Shown piece after piece: positions 16,440 through 24,712 of a stretch of 64,000 bases of DNA (position 1 is the first letter of the stretch; the number at the start of each line of letters is the position of its first letter). The translations under genes and the position numbers were made by a program. The notes under the pieces are model-generated. The model was not told the origin of the DNA. It was given only the letters and a program-made list of their open reading frames with translations, and did no database searches. Origin of the DNA: Brucella tritici (GTDB lineage: Bacteria; Pseudomonadota; Alphaproteobacteria; Rhizobiales; Rhizobiaceae); NCBI RefSeq assembly GCF_902825325.1, contig NZ_CADEAR010000010.1, positions 124,001-188,000 of the forward strand, read 5' to 3'.

Positions 16440-16767
16440 CGCCGAAATCGTCCGTATCTAAAAGCCGTCTCAACCGTTTCCGGTCTCAACCGCTGCTTTG
16501 AAATTCACAAGCCAAGGCTCAAGCACGCCAAACCGGATTCCGGTCAGCTCGCACCTGAAGGCCGAATGTAATTTTTTATAGAAAACAAAACGTTAAAATA
16601 GTGTCGAAGCGAACTGCCAATTCCTTGGATCTGCAACTTTAGCTTTTGCTTGTTTACTCTTTGAGCTTGCAAAGAAGAGTTTAAGTCTTTTTAGCTAAAC
16701 CCCTATATTGCGCTCCCGTTCCAACGGACTGGCAAGCGCACCAGACCATGATAGATGAGGCTCCCTG
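16440..16767. promoter_or_regulatory. Divergent promoter region of the exopolysaccharide locus
   Basis: This 328-bp AT-rich gap between the divergent gumC-like and flippase genes has no credible ORF. An imperfect hairpin (ACTCTT at 16656-16661 with AAGAGT at 16675-16680) sits in the middle. A CCTATATTG stretch near 16705 could be a -10 region for the flippase. I cannot assign a regulator. Confidence 0.4.
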
Positions 16768-18033
16768 TTGATAGCGAAAGCGCTCCGGAAACTGTCAGGC
16801 AATAATGCCGGAATGGTGCGTGATTACCTGTCCCTGTTTTCGGGTTCCGCTGGCAGGCTGGTCGTATCACTCGTTTATTTTATCGCGCTTGCAAACACAT
16901 TGCCGACCGGTGATTTCGGTATATTTGCGACCGCCTCGGGCACGGGCGTGGTTCTGTCGCGTATCGTTTCGCTGGGCTTCAGTTCGCCGCTTTACCGCAT
17001 ATCGACGGTGAAACCGCACTTGCTCGGTATCTATACAGCTGGTTTTCTCGTCGCCATTCTGGTTTCCCTGCCGCTGTTCGCGCTGGCGTCCTGGTTGGTC
17101 TATTTTGTCTTTTTCAGCCGGGATATTTCGTTTCTGCCTTTTGCGGTTGTGGTGTTTGCCGAGGCTTTGCTCTGGCGTTCGACAGAAATCATCATCATCG
17201 TCAACAACGGCCTGCGCCGGTTCGGCATATCGGCAGGACTGGTGATTTTCGGGACGGCCACGCGCGCCGTGGCGGCGGTCCTGTTCATGTGGCTGGCGAG
17301 CGTTCATGACATCGCCCATTGGGCGTGGTGGTATGCGGCGGCCAATGGCGTTGCGCTGTTGACGGCGCTGAAATTCTTTCCGTCTATCCGTCTTCGTTTC
17401 AAACCGGCGCTTTATATGCGGCGGCTTTCTGATGCGATTGCGGTCATGGGGGCCGAACTGCTGTTCTATATTCAGGCCGAGCTCGACAAGCTGCTGGTGC
17501 TGACCGTCGGTGGGCCAGCGACGGCAGGTCTTTATGCGATCATCATGCGGCTTGTCGACCTGACGGCTCTGCCGGTGCGCTCCTTCAACATGATGCTGGT
17601 GCAAAAGCTCATGCGCACGCCGGACATGTTGTCCTCGTTGCGCATCCGCGCCGGGCTGGAACTTGCAGTCTTTGCCGTTTCGGTGGCTGGCCTCGGCGCG
17701 ATGGTTGTGTTCCTGCAAATCTTCCCGAACGCACTCGGTTCAAGCGTTGCGCCGATTGTCGGGCTGCTGCCGCTGGTGCTGCTCGTGCCGGGGTTCCGCA
17801 ATCTCATCGAGTATCAGACGGAAATTCTTTATGCGCGCGGCCAGTCCGGTCTCAGGACGCTGAGCATGGTGCTGATGACTGCCGCCAAGGCATTCTTCGT
17901 CTGGCTTCTGCTCGTGAATTATGCCGATAATCACGACTGGATTCTCGGCCTCAATATCGTGTTTGCCGGGCTATATCTTCTGTCGCTGGTTTTCACCTAT
18001 ACAAGCATTCGTTTGCCGGCAAAGCGGGTTTAA
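16768..18033 (+). CDS. Polysaccharide flippase (Wzx/MATE-like, oligosaccharide flippase family)
   Basis: 421 residues if the TTG at 16768 is used (GATGAGG upstream); ATG 16813 is the alternative. The protein is hydrophobic throughout, with about 12 predicted helices, and starts with the family-typical DYLSLFSGSAGRLVVSLVYFIALANTLPTGDFGIFATASG. Members flip undecaprenyl-linked oligosaccharides across the inner membrane. The location in a glycosyltransferase cluster supports a Wzx role. Its TAA stop touches a type-B repeat. Confidence 0.87.
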   Translation: MIAKALRKLSGNNAGMVRDYLSLFSGSAGRLVVSLVYFIALANTLPTGDFGIFATASGTGVVLSRIVSLGFSSPLYRISTVKPHLLGIYTAGFLVAILVSLPLFALASWLVYFVFFSRDISFLPFAVVVFAEALLWRSTEIIIIVNNGLRRFGISAGLVIFGTATRAVAAVLFMWLASVHDIAHWAWWYAAANGVALLTALKFFPSIRLRFKPALYMRRLSDAIAVMGAELLFYIQAELDKLLVLTVGGPATAGLYAIIMRLVDLTALPVRSFNMMLVQKLMRTPDMLSSLRIRAGLELAVFAVSVAGLGAMVVFLQIFPNALGSSVAPIVGLLPLVLLVPGFRNLIEYQTEILYARGQSGLRTLSMVLMTAAKAFFVWLLLVNYADNHDWILGLNIVFAGLYLLSLVFTYTSIRLPAKRV

Positions 18034-18077
18034 GCATTGCCGGCAAAAGTCGGACCGGTTTTGGCGTTTGGAAATGC
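18034..18077. repeat. Diverged type-B palindromic repeat
   Basis: GCATTGCCGGCAAAAGTCGGACC folds on GGTTTTGGCGTTTGGAAATGC. It is a diverged relative of the elements at 2375 and 13812, placed between the convergent flippase and DUF6492 genes. It begins on the base after the flippase stop, whose TAA may belong to the repeat border. Confidence 0.65.
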
Positions 18078-18114
18078 TGAAAAACAGATAGGGCGGTCTC
18101 AATGATCGGGGTAT

Positions 18115-18978
18115 CTAAGCTCCGATAATGCGCCGAATGTCGTCGACCGAAAGACCAAGGAAAGACTGCATGCCGATGGCGACCTGATGCGGCTCCATTT
18201 CGGCGATGAAAGTTCGGAATTCCTCTTCGCTCGGTGGCGGTGCGAACCATTGCATCCGGCACAGATCATGGGTGTCGCTGTAGTGGCCGGACCCATGCAG
18301 CACGTCATCGACGTAGCGACCATAGATGAAGCACTCGGAAAAACGGCGCATGTTGCCAAGGGCTGCTACCCAATGCTGTCCGGTATGGGCTTCGATCCTC
18401 TCGCACATCGAGATCACGCTGTCGCGCCGCCACGAGACGAGCTGACCGATATAGTCGTTCAGCCCGCTTTTCCCATTCTTGATACCAAGCAGCTTTGCCG
18501 CATTTGCAGCCCAGACCGGATGTTCCGGCCATTCTGGATTGGCAAGCGCATTGGGACGCACGAAAAGCCGAAGCTTTTCGCCATGCCAAAGCGTGCCGCA
18601 ATCGAAGGGACGCAGAAAGGCCGTGTCGGAATCCGTATAGAGAAATCCGTCTTCCTCGACGGCACCGGCAAGTGCGATGCGGCGTAACTGTTGCACATGC
18701 CAGCCGCGCAGCGGCTTGGTCCGGAGCGAGAGCCACACTCGTCTGCGCCACAGATAGGTCGGGTCCCAGAAGGCATGCAGCCAGGAGGGCAGCAGATCAC
18801 GTTCATCGATGATGACACGGTGCGCGCTTTCGAGCTTGCGAAACAGGGCCACATCCTTGCTGTCGACAAGGATATAGTGCTTCGTGAAACCGCTTACATA
18901 TTTGTCTATGGTTTCACAAAGCAGCTTGCAGCGCTCGAAATCCTGATCCCAACTGGCTGTGACGATTGCGGTTTTCAC
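18115..18978 (-). CDS. DUF6492-type putative glycosyltransferase
   Basis: 287 residues from GTG 18978, which has GGGAGAA upstream and overlaps the wecG stop by GTGA. The longer ATG frame runs antisense-free but deep inside wecG and is rejected. It starts KTAIVTASWDQDFERCKLLCETIDKYV, a GT-A-like first strand, and holds a DXD-like DSDTAFLRPFD near residue 125, as expected for a nucleotide-sugar/metal site. The FWDPTYLWRRRVWLSLRTKPLRGWHVQQL block is family-typical. Likely adds a sugar in the exopolysaccharide repeat unit. The family label is from recall; linkage and donor are unknown. Confidence 0.7.
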   Translation of the reverse strand: MKTAIVTASWDQDFERCKLLCETIDKYVSGFTKHYILVDSKDVALFRKLESAHRVIIDERDLLPSWLHAFWDPTYLWRRRVWLSLRTKPLRGWHVQQLRRIALAGAVEEDGFLYTDSDTAFLRPFDCGTLWHGEKLRLFVRPNALANPEWPEHPVWAANAAKLLGIKNGKSGLNDYIGQLVSWRRDSVISMCERIEAHTGQHWVAALGNMRRFSECFIYGRYVDDVLHGSGHYSDTHDLCRMQWFAPPPSEEEFRTFIAEMEPHQVAIGMQSFLGLSVDDIRRIIGA

Positions 18979-19733
18979 CGGGGTTCTCCCTTCATCCAGC
19001 CTTTGGCGACGCGCCACAGGAATACGGGATTGCCGATGAGATAGCGCTTTGCGAGCCGTCGCGGTTCCTGCAATAGCCGGTGCACCCATTCCATCTGGAC
19101 CTTGCGCACCCATTGCGGTGCACGCTGTACGCGACCCGTATGCAGGTCGAACAGCGCCCCGACAGCGCTGGCTACGGTGCAATGTTCCGCCGTGATATGC
19201 TTGTCGATGAAGAGTTCCTGACGCGGCACACCCATGGCGACGAGCAAGATGTCGGGGTGAAAATCCTTGAGCTGACCGAGAATGCCGTCGAGATCGGCAG
19301 GCTTGAAGAAACCGTCTGAAATGACGCGATAGTCATGTCGTGGAATCTGCTGTTTGAAAAGCTGCGCGGCTTCGGCCGCAACGCCCGGACCGCCGCCCAG
19401 GAGGGCGATTTTCAGCGGACGTTTCATGTGTTCCAGCAGGCCCGGAATGAAGTCCGTTCCGTTAAGATTGGCCGGGAACCTGCTGCCATAGGCGACCTTG
19501 CTGGCAATATCGACCCCCACGCCGTCTGGCAGGATCAGGAAATCCTCCAGCGCAGCGCGATAGGCCGAGTCATTATCCGCAATGTTGGAATTATTGGCGT
19601 TGAGCCAGCCTTGTTTCATGAACCGGCCTTCATTGATGCGGTTCTCGAAGAAGGTGAAAGCGCTGTCCCAGTCGAAACAGGCGACCTTCACGCCAAGAAT
19701 ATTGCGGTAAGTGACATCTTCGGTATGCATCAT
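18975..19733 (-). CDS. WecG/TagA/CpsF-family glycosyltransferase
   Basis: 252 residues. Family blocks are clear: NANNSNIADNDSAYRAAL, LPDGVGVDIASK, FPANLNGTDFIPGLLEHM, LLGGGPGVAAEAA, DILLVAMGVPRQELFIDKH and the VGALFDLHTGRVQRAPQWVRKVQMEWVHRLLQEPRR tail. WecG/TagA enzymes transfer N-acetylmannosamine-type sugars to a lipid-linked first sugar, at the inner leaflet. It overlaps both neighbours by 4 bp, forming GT4-wecG-DUF6492. Confidence 0.93.
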   Translation of the reverse strand: MMHTEDVTYRNILGVKVACFDWDSAFTFFENRINEGRFMKQGWLNANNSNIADNDSAYRAALEDFLILPDGVGVDIASKVAYGSRFPANLNGTDFIPGLLEHMKRPLKIALLGGGPGVAAEAAQLFKQQIPRHDYRVISDGFFKPADLDGILGQLKDFHPDILLVAMGVPRQELFIDKHITAEHCTVASAVGALFDLHTGRVQRAPQWVRKVQMEWVHRLLQEPRRLAKRYLIGNPVFLWRVAKGWMKGEPR

Positions 19734-20932
19734 TCCTGGTCCGTATTTTTCTCTTCGCCACGAAGTGCTTGCAGACCTCTGGCAACTGCGCGGTCCATGC
19801 CTTCGATTTGTGACCGGGTGAAGGCTTTGCCGTCCAGTCTCTGGCGATCCCCCGATCTTATCTTTTCAATGCGCTCGACGATTGCCGCAGCGAACCCTTG
19901 AGGGGCGTCGGCAATGGTGCAATTGTCCGGAATATTGCCGATACCGCGCACGGAATGAGACGTGGCGACACTTGGCATGCCCAGTTCGAATGTCTCGATG
20001 GTCTTGAGCTGCACGCCGGTTCCCGCACGACTGATGAGCGGTACGAGCGCACCGCTTTCCACAAATTCGGTCGCGTCGGGCACCTTGCCGACGAAATTGA
20101 TGCCGGACCCAACGCCAGACCATGTCGCGATCAGATCGGCAGGCGTGTTGCCGGCAATCGCGATGGAAATATCGTCGGGAAGATGCGGTTTTACCTCGCG
20201 CAGGAACCATTCGAGACCGATGCGGTTCGGGTGCCATGTCCATGTGCCGATCAGGGCGAGGTCGTATTTGACAGGGCGCTGCTGCGCGGCCTGTGCGCCG
20301 CCGGGTGTAACGAGCGGCATTGTCGCAAACCGATCAGGGCCGAGGCCGAGCGCCGGGCCGTCATCCTCGGCAAAAGTAAAGACGAAACGGGCGTTCCCGA
20401 TAAGACGACTTTCCAGTCCTTTGAGAATACGGGCTTCGCGGCCAAACAGGAATTTCTGGATGAAGCTTCCGGCGTCGGCGGCATTTTCGTCTGCTGAGCG
20501 ATGTTCCACATTATGCGCCACGAAAAGCGAGGGCTTGCCCTTGAAGATGTCTTCAAACGCGCCGGGCAGGGTGACACCGTTCAGCACATAGGCATCGAAA
20601 GGGCCGATCTTTGCGATGGCTGCGCGCAATGTTTCAGCCGGTATTACCCGCAGCTTCGCCGAGGAAACCGTCAGCCCGGTCAGAAAGGATTTCAGCACCC
20701 AGCCAATCTTGCGCCTGATGCCAGCGCCTTCCGTTCGCACCTCGACTTCACCCAGAACGACAGTATCCGCGGCATCGGCCTTCACACCTGGCCATGTGAA
20801 GCCGAGGACGGTCACCTTTGCGCCTGAACGACGCAAGCCATCGACCACAGCGGCGTTTGCCACTTCATAGCCGGTGGTCGGTACTCCGTGTGGAACAATC
20901 GATGTCACGAAAACAAGGTGAGGGGACGGCAA
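19730..20932 (-). CDS. Glycosyltransferase, GT4-like (GT-B fold)
   Basis: 400 residues. The N-terminus LVFVTSIVPHGVPTTGYEVANAAVVDGLRRSGAKVTVLGF is the first Rossmann half of a GT-B enzyme. The C-terminal half shows LIGTWTWHPNRIGLEWFLREV, a glycine-rich turn, and ISRAGTGVQLKTIETFELGMPSVATSHSVRGI, which matches the sugar-nucleotide binding EX7E region with Glu in KTIETFELGMP. It is first in the minus-strand exopolysaccharide operon and is divergent from the GT2 gene across 226 bp of AT-rich DNA. Confidence 0.88.
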   Translation of the reverse strand: MPSPHLVFVTSIVPHGVPTTGYEVANAAVVDGLRRSGAKVTVLGFTWPGVKADAADTVVLGEVEVRTEGAGIRRKIGWVLKSFLTGLTVSSAKLRVIPAETLRAAIAKIGPFDAYVLNGVTLPGAFEDIFKGKPSLFVAHNVEHRSADENAADAGSFIQKFLFGREARILKGLESRLIGNARFVFTFAEDDGPALGLGPDRFATMPLVTPGGAQAAQQRPVKYDLALIGTWTWHPNRIGLEWFLREVKPHLPDDISIAIAGNTPADLIATWSGVGSGINFVGKVPDATEFVESGALVPLISRAGTGVQLKTIETFELGMPSVATSHSVRGIGNIPDNCTIADAPQGFAAAIVERIEKIRSGDRQRLDGKAFTRSQIEGMDRAVARGLQALRGEEKNTDQE

Positions 20933-21158
20933 TTCAACTCCTGAACAGTCATTCTGGCGCGCACAGCATGAAAAATCATGGGCTGCGTTTATTCTTTTCC
21001 TAATGCATTATTCATCTTAAAACCCTTAACATCTCGGGCTGGGATGCTCTATGATAGTTTTAGTCAGTGTCTATAGCCCTGCGGTGAACTTTTCTTTAAA
21101 CGTTTTTCAATAGTGGCGGATAAGCAAATATAGAAGTTCGAAATATCCGGTAGCGTTT

Positions 21159-22151
21159 ATGTCTGATTTACCAAGTCATATAGAAGTAATTGCTAAAACA
21201 CCTGGGCTTCGTTTCGATGAAGTCGAGGTTGTCGTTACATTACCGACGTTCCGCCGCCCGGAACATGTCATCCGCACGCTGGATACGCTCAACGCTCAGG
21301 TCACAAATCGCCGTTTCGCAGTCGTGGTGATCGAGAACGAGGCGGAGGACCGCGAAGGCGCCAAGGTTGCGGCACCGCAGTTCGAGGCCGGAAAATATAC
21401 CGGCATGCTGATCGTTGAATCCCATCGCGGCAACTGCAACGCCTATAATGCGGGCTGGCTGACGGCGATGACCTATTTTCCGAACTTCAAATATGTCATC
21501 GTCATCGATGACGATGAATTGGCTGATCCCGCCTGGATCGAAAACATGGTAGCCACTGCGGAGCGCTATAGCGCCAGCCTCGTTGGCGGCCCGCAATATC
21601 CGATCTTCGAGAAGCCGGGCGCGGAGAAATGGGCGAGACACCCCGTCTTCCTGCCGCATTACAACAAGACCGGTTCGGTTCCGATCATCTATTCGTCCGG
21701 CAATCTGTTGATTGCGCGTCCGGTGCTGGAAGCCATCGGCTATCCGTTCATGGACCTGAAGTTCAACTTCACCGGCGGCGGCGATTCAGATTTCATCAAT
21801 CGCTCGCGGGCCAAGGGCTTCAACATCGCCTGGTGCAATGAAGGCATTGTCCGCGAGACCATTCCGGCGCGACGGCTGGAGAACGACTGGATCAGGGCGC
21901 GTGGCTTGCGCAACGGCGTTCTGTCGACGCTGATCGAACAGCGCCAGCGCAAGGATGAGCCTTTCGGTCAGGTACGCGTCTTCTTGAAGAGCCTTGCACT
22001 TCTTGGCTATTCTCCGATCAAGGCCGTGCGGCGCGGTTTCGCGGCGCGCTTCGTGCCGGTCGGGACCTATTTCATCCATATCGGGCTGGGCCGTGTCATG
22101 GCCCATTTTGGATATCTGAATGAGCAGTACCGCAACCCGGACAAGAACTGA
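21159..22151 (+). CDS. Glycosyltransferase family 2
   Basis: 330 residues. A GT-A fold begins VEVVVTLPTFRRPEHVIRTLDTLNAQ, with the nucleotide-binding block NCNAYNAGWLTAMTYF and the metal-binding IDDDELADPAWIENMV. The acceptor region FTGGGDSDFINRSRAKGFNIAWCNEG has the ED/GGGD-like catalytic acid. A C-terminal amphipathic region with SPIKAVRRGFAARFVPVGTYFIHIGLGRVMAHFGY suggests membrane association. It leads a plus-strand operon with the polymerase/ligase and an oxidoreductase. Confidence 0.92.
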   Translation: MSDLPSHIEVIAKTPGLRFDEVEVVVTLPTFRRPEHVIRTLDTLNAQVTNRRFAVVVIENEAEDREGAKVAAPQFEAGKYTGMLIVESHRGNCNAYNAGWLTAMTYFPNFKYVIVIDDDELADPAWIENMVATAERYSASLVGGPQYPIFEKPGAEKWARHPVFLPHYNKTGSVPIIYSSGNLLIARPVLEAIGYPFMDLKFNFTGGGDSDFINRSRAKGFNIAWCNEGIVRETIPARRLENDWIRARGLRNGVLSTLIEQRQRKDEPFGQVRVFLKSLALLGYSPIKAVRRGFAARFVPVGTYFIHIGLGRVMAHFGYLNEQYRNPDKN

Positions 22152-23472
22152 CACCCGTTCCGACGTTGCGACGCAAACCGACATGCGGGCGACAATTCGC
22201 ACGATTGCGCTCGTTATCGCCACGATAACATTCTGCATTCTGCTGATTTCGTTCCGTCCGTTCAATCCGCTGAGTGCGGCGGCGGATGGCGAAGCGTCGG
22301 GCGGTGGTGACGCCATCAACCAGCTTGGTTTTGGCTGCCTCGGCGCGGTGGCGCTTCTGTCGCTTGCGATGTTTGCCGACCCGAAAAAAGTGGTCAAGAT
22401 CGTCAGTCCCGGCTGGCTGTTGATGTTCGCCTTCCTGTTCGCCTCTGTTTTCGCAAGCCCCGATCCATCTACTGCGATACGCGGCGTGCTTTTGACGATG
22501 ATCGGCATTCTGACGGTCATTGCTGTTTTGAGCCTGCCGCAGGATGGCGACGCTTATGCGTCGATGCTGGTCACGGTGGCTTCCATCGTGATCGTCATTT
22601 CCTATGCGGGCGTTATTCTTCTACCGAATCTCGGCACACACGGCGCCGATGCGCTGGAACCGCAGAACGCCTATCTCTGGCGCGGTGTGTTCACACACAA
22701 GAACATTGCCGGGCCGGTCATGGCCGCCTTTGCCTTTGCCGGTGTCTATCTGTGGCGGCGCGGCTGGCGTGTCAGCGGCTTTCTGATTGCGGTCTCGGCA
22801 TTGATCTTCGTTTCGCAAACCGGATCGAAGACCACGGCGGCGCTGGTGCCTCTCGCCATGCTTCTCGTGATCGGTCCCGGCATTGTCGGTCTCCGTTTCC
22901 TTGCGCCAGTGGCAGTCTTCACCATCCAGTTTCTGCTTGCGCTGTTCACTTTCGGCACGGTCCTGTTTGAGCCGATGCACCAGCTCGTTCTGCAGCTCGA
23001 TGTCGACCCCACCTTCACCGGACGCACCTCCATCTGGGCCTTTGCCGTTGAGGCGCTTTCCCATCGCCCGTGGACCGGCTTCGGCTATGAAAGCTTCTGG
23101 GGCACGCCGATCGTGAAAGAGGCGGCCAATCCATACTATCTCGATTGGGACGTGCGTGGCATCGTGCATGGACACAATGGTTATCTCGATATTGCGGTAT
23201 CGATGGGAATTCCGGCGCTGATCTGCGCCATCTTCGTCATCATCGTCATGCCGCTGGTCAATTATGTGCGGTGCCGTCCGGTGCGCGAAAATCTGCTGCT
23301 TGCGGATTTCTTCCTGATGATCGTGTTCTTCGGGACGTTGAATGCCATGCTGGAAAGTTTTTTCTTTCGCCGCATGGACCCGGTCTGGCTGACGCTCGTC
23401 TTTGCGATCTTTGGCCTCAGGCTGACCGCGAAAATCATCATTCACAAAAGGGTAGCCGGAGCCACTACATGA
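22120..23472 (+). CDS. O-antigen ligase/polymerase family membrane protein (ExoQ-like)
   Basis: 450 residues from ATG 22120, which overlaps the GT2 gene by 32 bp; ATG 22183 is an alternative that begins nearer the first helix. About ten membrane helices. Family landmarks are HKNIAGPVMAAFAFAGVYLWRRG, the TGRTSIWAFAVEALSHRPWTGFGYESFWGT loop, and HNGYLDIAVSMGIPALI, where the Arg/His residues are typical of Wzy/WaaL (Wzy_C, PF04932). With a flippase and a copolymerase nearby it is more likely the repeat-unit polymerase than a LPS ligase. It overlaps the next gene by ATGA. Confidence 0.88.
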   Translation: MSSTATRTRTDTRSDVATQTDMRATIRTIALVIATITFCILLISFRPFNPLSAAADGEASGGGDAINQLGFGCLGAVALLSLAMFADPKKVVKIVSPGWLLMFAFLFASVFASPDPSTAIRGVLLTMIGILTVIAVLSLPQDGDAYASMLVTVASIVIVISYAGVILLPNLGTHGADALEPQNAYLWRGVFTHKNIAGPVMAAFAFAGVYLWRRGWRVSGFLIAVSALIFVSQTGSKTTAALVPLAMLLVIGPGIVGLRFLAPVAVFTIQFLLALFTFGTVLFEPMHQLVLQLDVDPTFTGRTSIWAFAVEALSHRPWTGFGYESFWGTPIVKEAANPYYLDWDVRGIVHGHNGYLDIAVSMGIPALICAIFVIIVMPLVNYVRCRPVRENLLLADFFLMIVFFGTLNAMLESFFFRRMDPVWLTLVFAIFGLRLTAKIIIHKRVAGATT

Positions 23473-24605
23473 ATATCGCGATTGTCGGGACCGGGTTCGT
23501 TGCCGATTATTACATGACCACACTGCATAATTATCCCGAGCTGACGCTGCGCGGGGTCTATGATCGTTCACCTGAACGACTGAAAGCGTTCTGCGCACAC
23601 TATTCAGTTAGCGCCTACGACAGTTTCGAGGCTGTGCTGGCCGATCCGAATGTGGAGATCGTCGTCAATCTGACCACGCCCGAAAGCCATTTTGAAATCT
23701 CGCATGCAGCGCTTGTCACCGGAAAACATGTCTATTCCGAAAAGCCACTGGCGATGAATTACGACGATGCGGAAGCGCTGGTCGATTTTGCACGGCAATC
23801 CGGCCTCATGCTCGCGGCAGCCCCGGCCAACGGCCTCAGCGAGGCCTATCGTCTGGTCGCAAGCGTGATCAACGGCATCGGCATGCCGCGTCTTATCTAT
23901 GCCGAAATGGAAGACGGCCCGGTGTTTCGTGACAAATGGTCGACCTGGCGTTCGCAGTCTGGTGCGCCATGGCCGGGGCTACATGAGTTCGAGATCGGCT
24001 GCACGCTGGAACATGCAGGCTATGCACTGTCATGGCTGGTGTCGCTGTTCGGTCCGGTCGAGAGCGTTTCGGCATTTTCCGCCATAACCTTTCCCAACAA
24101 GGGGCCGGGGACCGAACATCTTCATATGGCGCCCGATTTCTCGGTCGGCTGTCTTGTTTTCAAGTCGGGGCTGGTGGCGCGCCTCACATCCGGGCTTGCG
24201 ATGCCGAAGGACCGCAGCCTGACAATCGTTGCCGACAAGGGCTCAATTGTGGTGGACGATCTATGGGATAATCGTTCGGCTGTGCGTCTTGAGCGCACAG
24301 AAGGAAAACGCCGTTTTCTGGCGCGCCTGTTCGGTATTCTGGAAATGCGCATCGGCAAGTTCCTGTCATGGAAACCGGTCGTCGGCACGAAGCTGTCCTA
24401 TCCGAAGGCTGACAAGCGGTCGCTGCCGATGTACCCTTCGCAGATCGATTTCGTGCGCGGCATTGCCGATCAGGCTCGCGCGATCCAGACCGGTGACAAG
24501 GCGTTCTTTTCAGGTGATGTGGCACTGCATATCACTGAAATCGCTCTCGCCTTGAACAATGCTGGCGAGAATGCACAGCCTTACAGGATGAGAAGCAGCT
24601 TCTAA
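23469..24605 (+). CDS. Gfo/Idh/MocA-family oxidoreductase in the polysaccharide operon
   Basis: 378 residues from the ATG overlapping the previous stop. N-terminal Rossmann fold IAIVGTGFVADYY (GXGXXA/V) binds NAD(P); VVNLTTPESHFEISHAALVTGKHVYSEKPLAMNYDDA carries the EKP motif whose Lys is catalytic. The C-terminal alpha/beta domain shows the HEFEIGCTLEHAGYALSWLV dinucleotide/substrate histidines. In exopolysaccharide operons such enzymes modify nucleotide sugars (dehydrogenation, deoxysugar or aminosugar pathways). No partner aminotransferase is seen. Substrate unknown. Confidence 0.9.
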   Translation: MNIAIVGTGFVADYYMTTLHNYPELTLRGVYDRSPERLKAFCAHYSVSAYDSFEAVLADPNVEIVVNLTTPESHFEISHAALVTGKHVYSEKPLAMNYDDAEALVDFARQSGLMLAAAPANGLSEAYRLVASVINGIGMPRLIYAEMEDGPVFRDKWSTWRSQSGAPWPGLHEFEIGCTLEHAGYALSWLVSLFGPVESVSAFSAITFPNKGPGTEHLHMAPDFSVGCLVFKSGLVARLTSGLAMPKDRSLTIVADKGSIVVDDLWDNRSAVRLERTEGKRRFLARLFGILEMRIGKFLSWKPVVGTKLSYPKADKRSLPMYPSQIDFVRGIADQARAIQTGDKAFFSGDVALHITEIALALNNAGENAQPYRMRSSF

Positions 24606-24609
24606 CCTT

Positions 24610-24712
24610 TAGAGCGTGATGTTTTTAAGTTGAATCGTTATCCCGCTCTAAACTTTTGTTTGAGCATGATTTTATCCGAAAACCGGTTCCCACTTTTCGG
24701 AATCATGCTCTA
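24610..24712. repeat. 103-bp palindromic element, variant copy
   Basis: It begins TAGAGCGTGATG and ends ATCATGCTCTA, again exactly 103 bp. Module 1 (GTTTTTAAGTTGAATCGTTATCC) differs from the 7901 copy, while module 2 keeps CCGAAAACCGGTTCCCACTTTTCGG. It lies between two convergent oxidoreductase genes. The downstream gene reads into it and uses its TGA (24703-24705) as stop, gaining the residues Arg-Ala. Confidence 0.88.

Noticed and set aside
23145..23468. N-terminal extension of the oxidoreductase frame
   Set aside because: It lies inside the O-antigen polymerase gene; the Rossmann motif begins only at ATG 23469, which overlaps the preceding stop.
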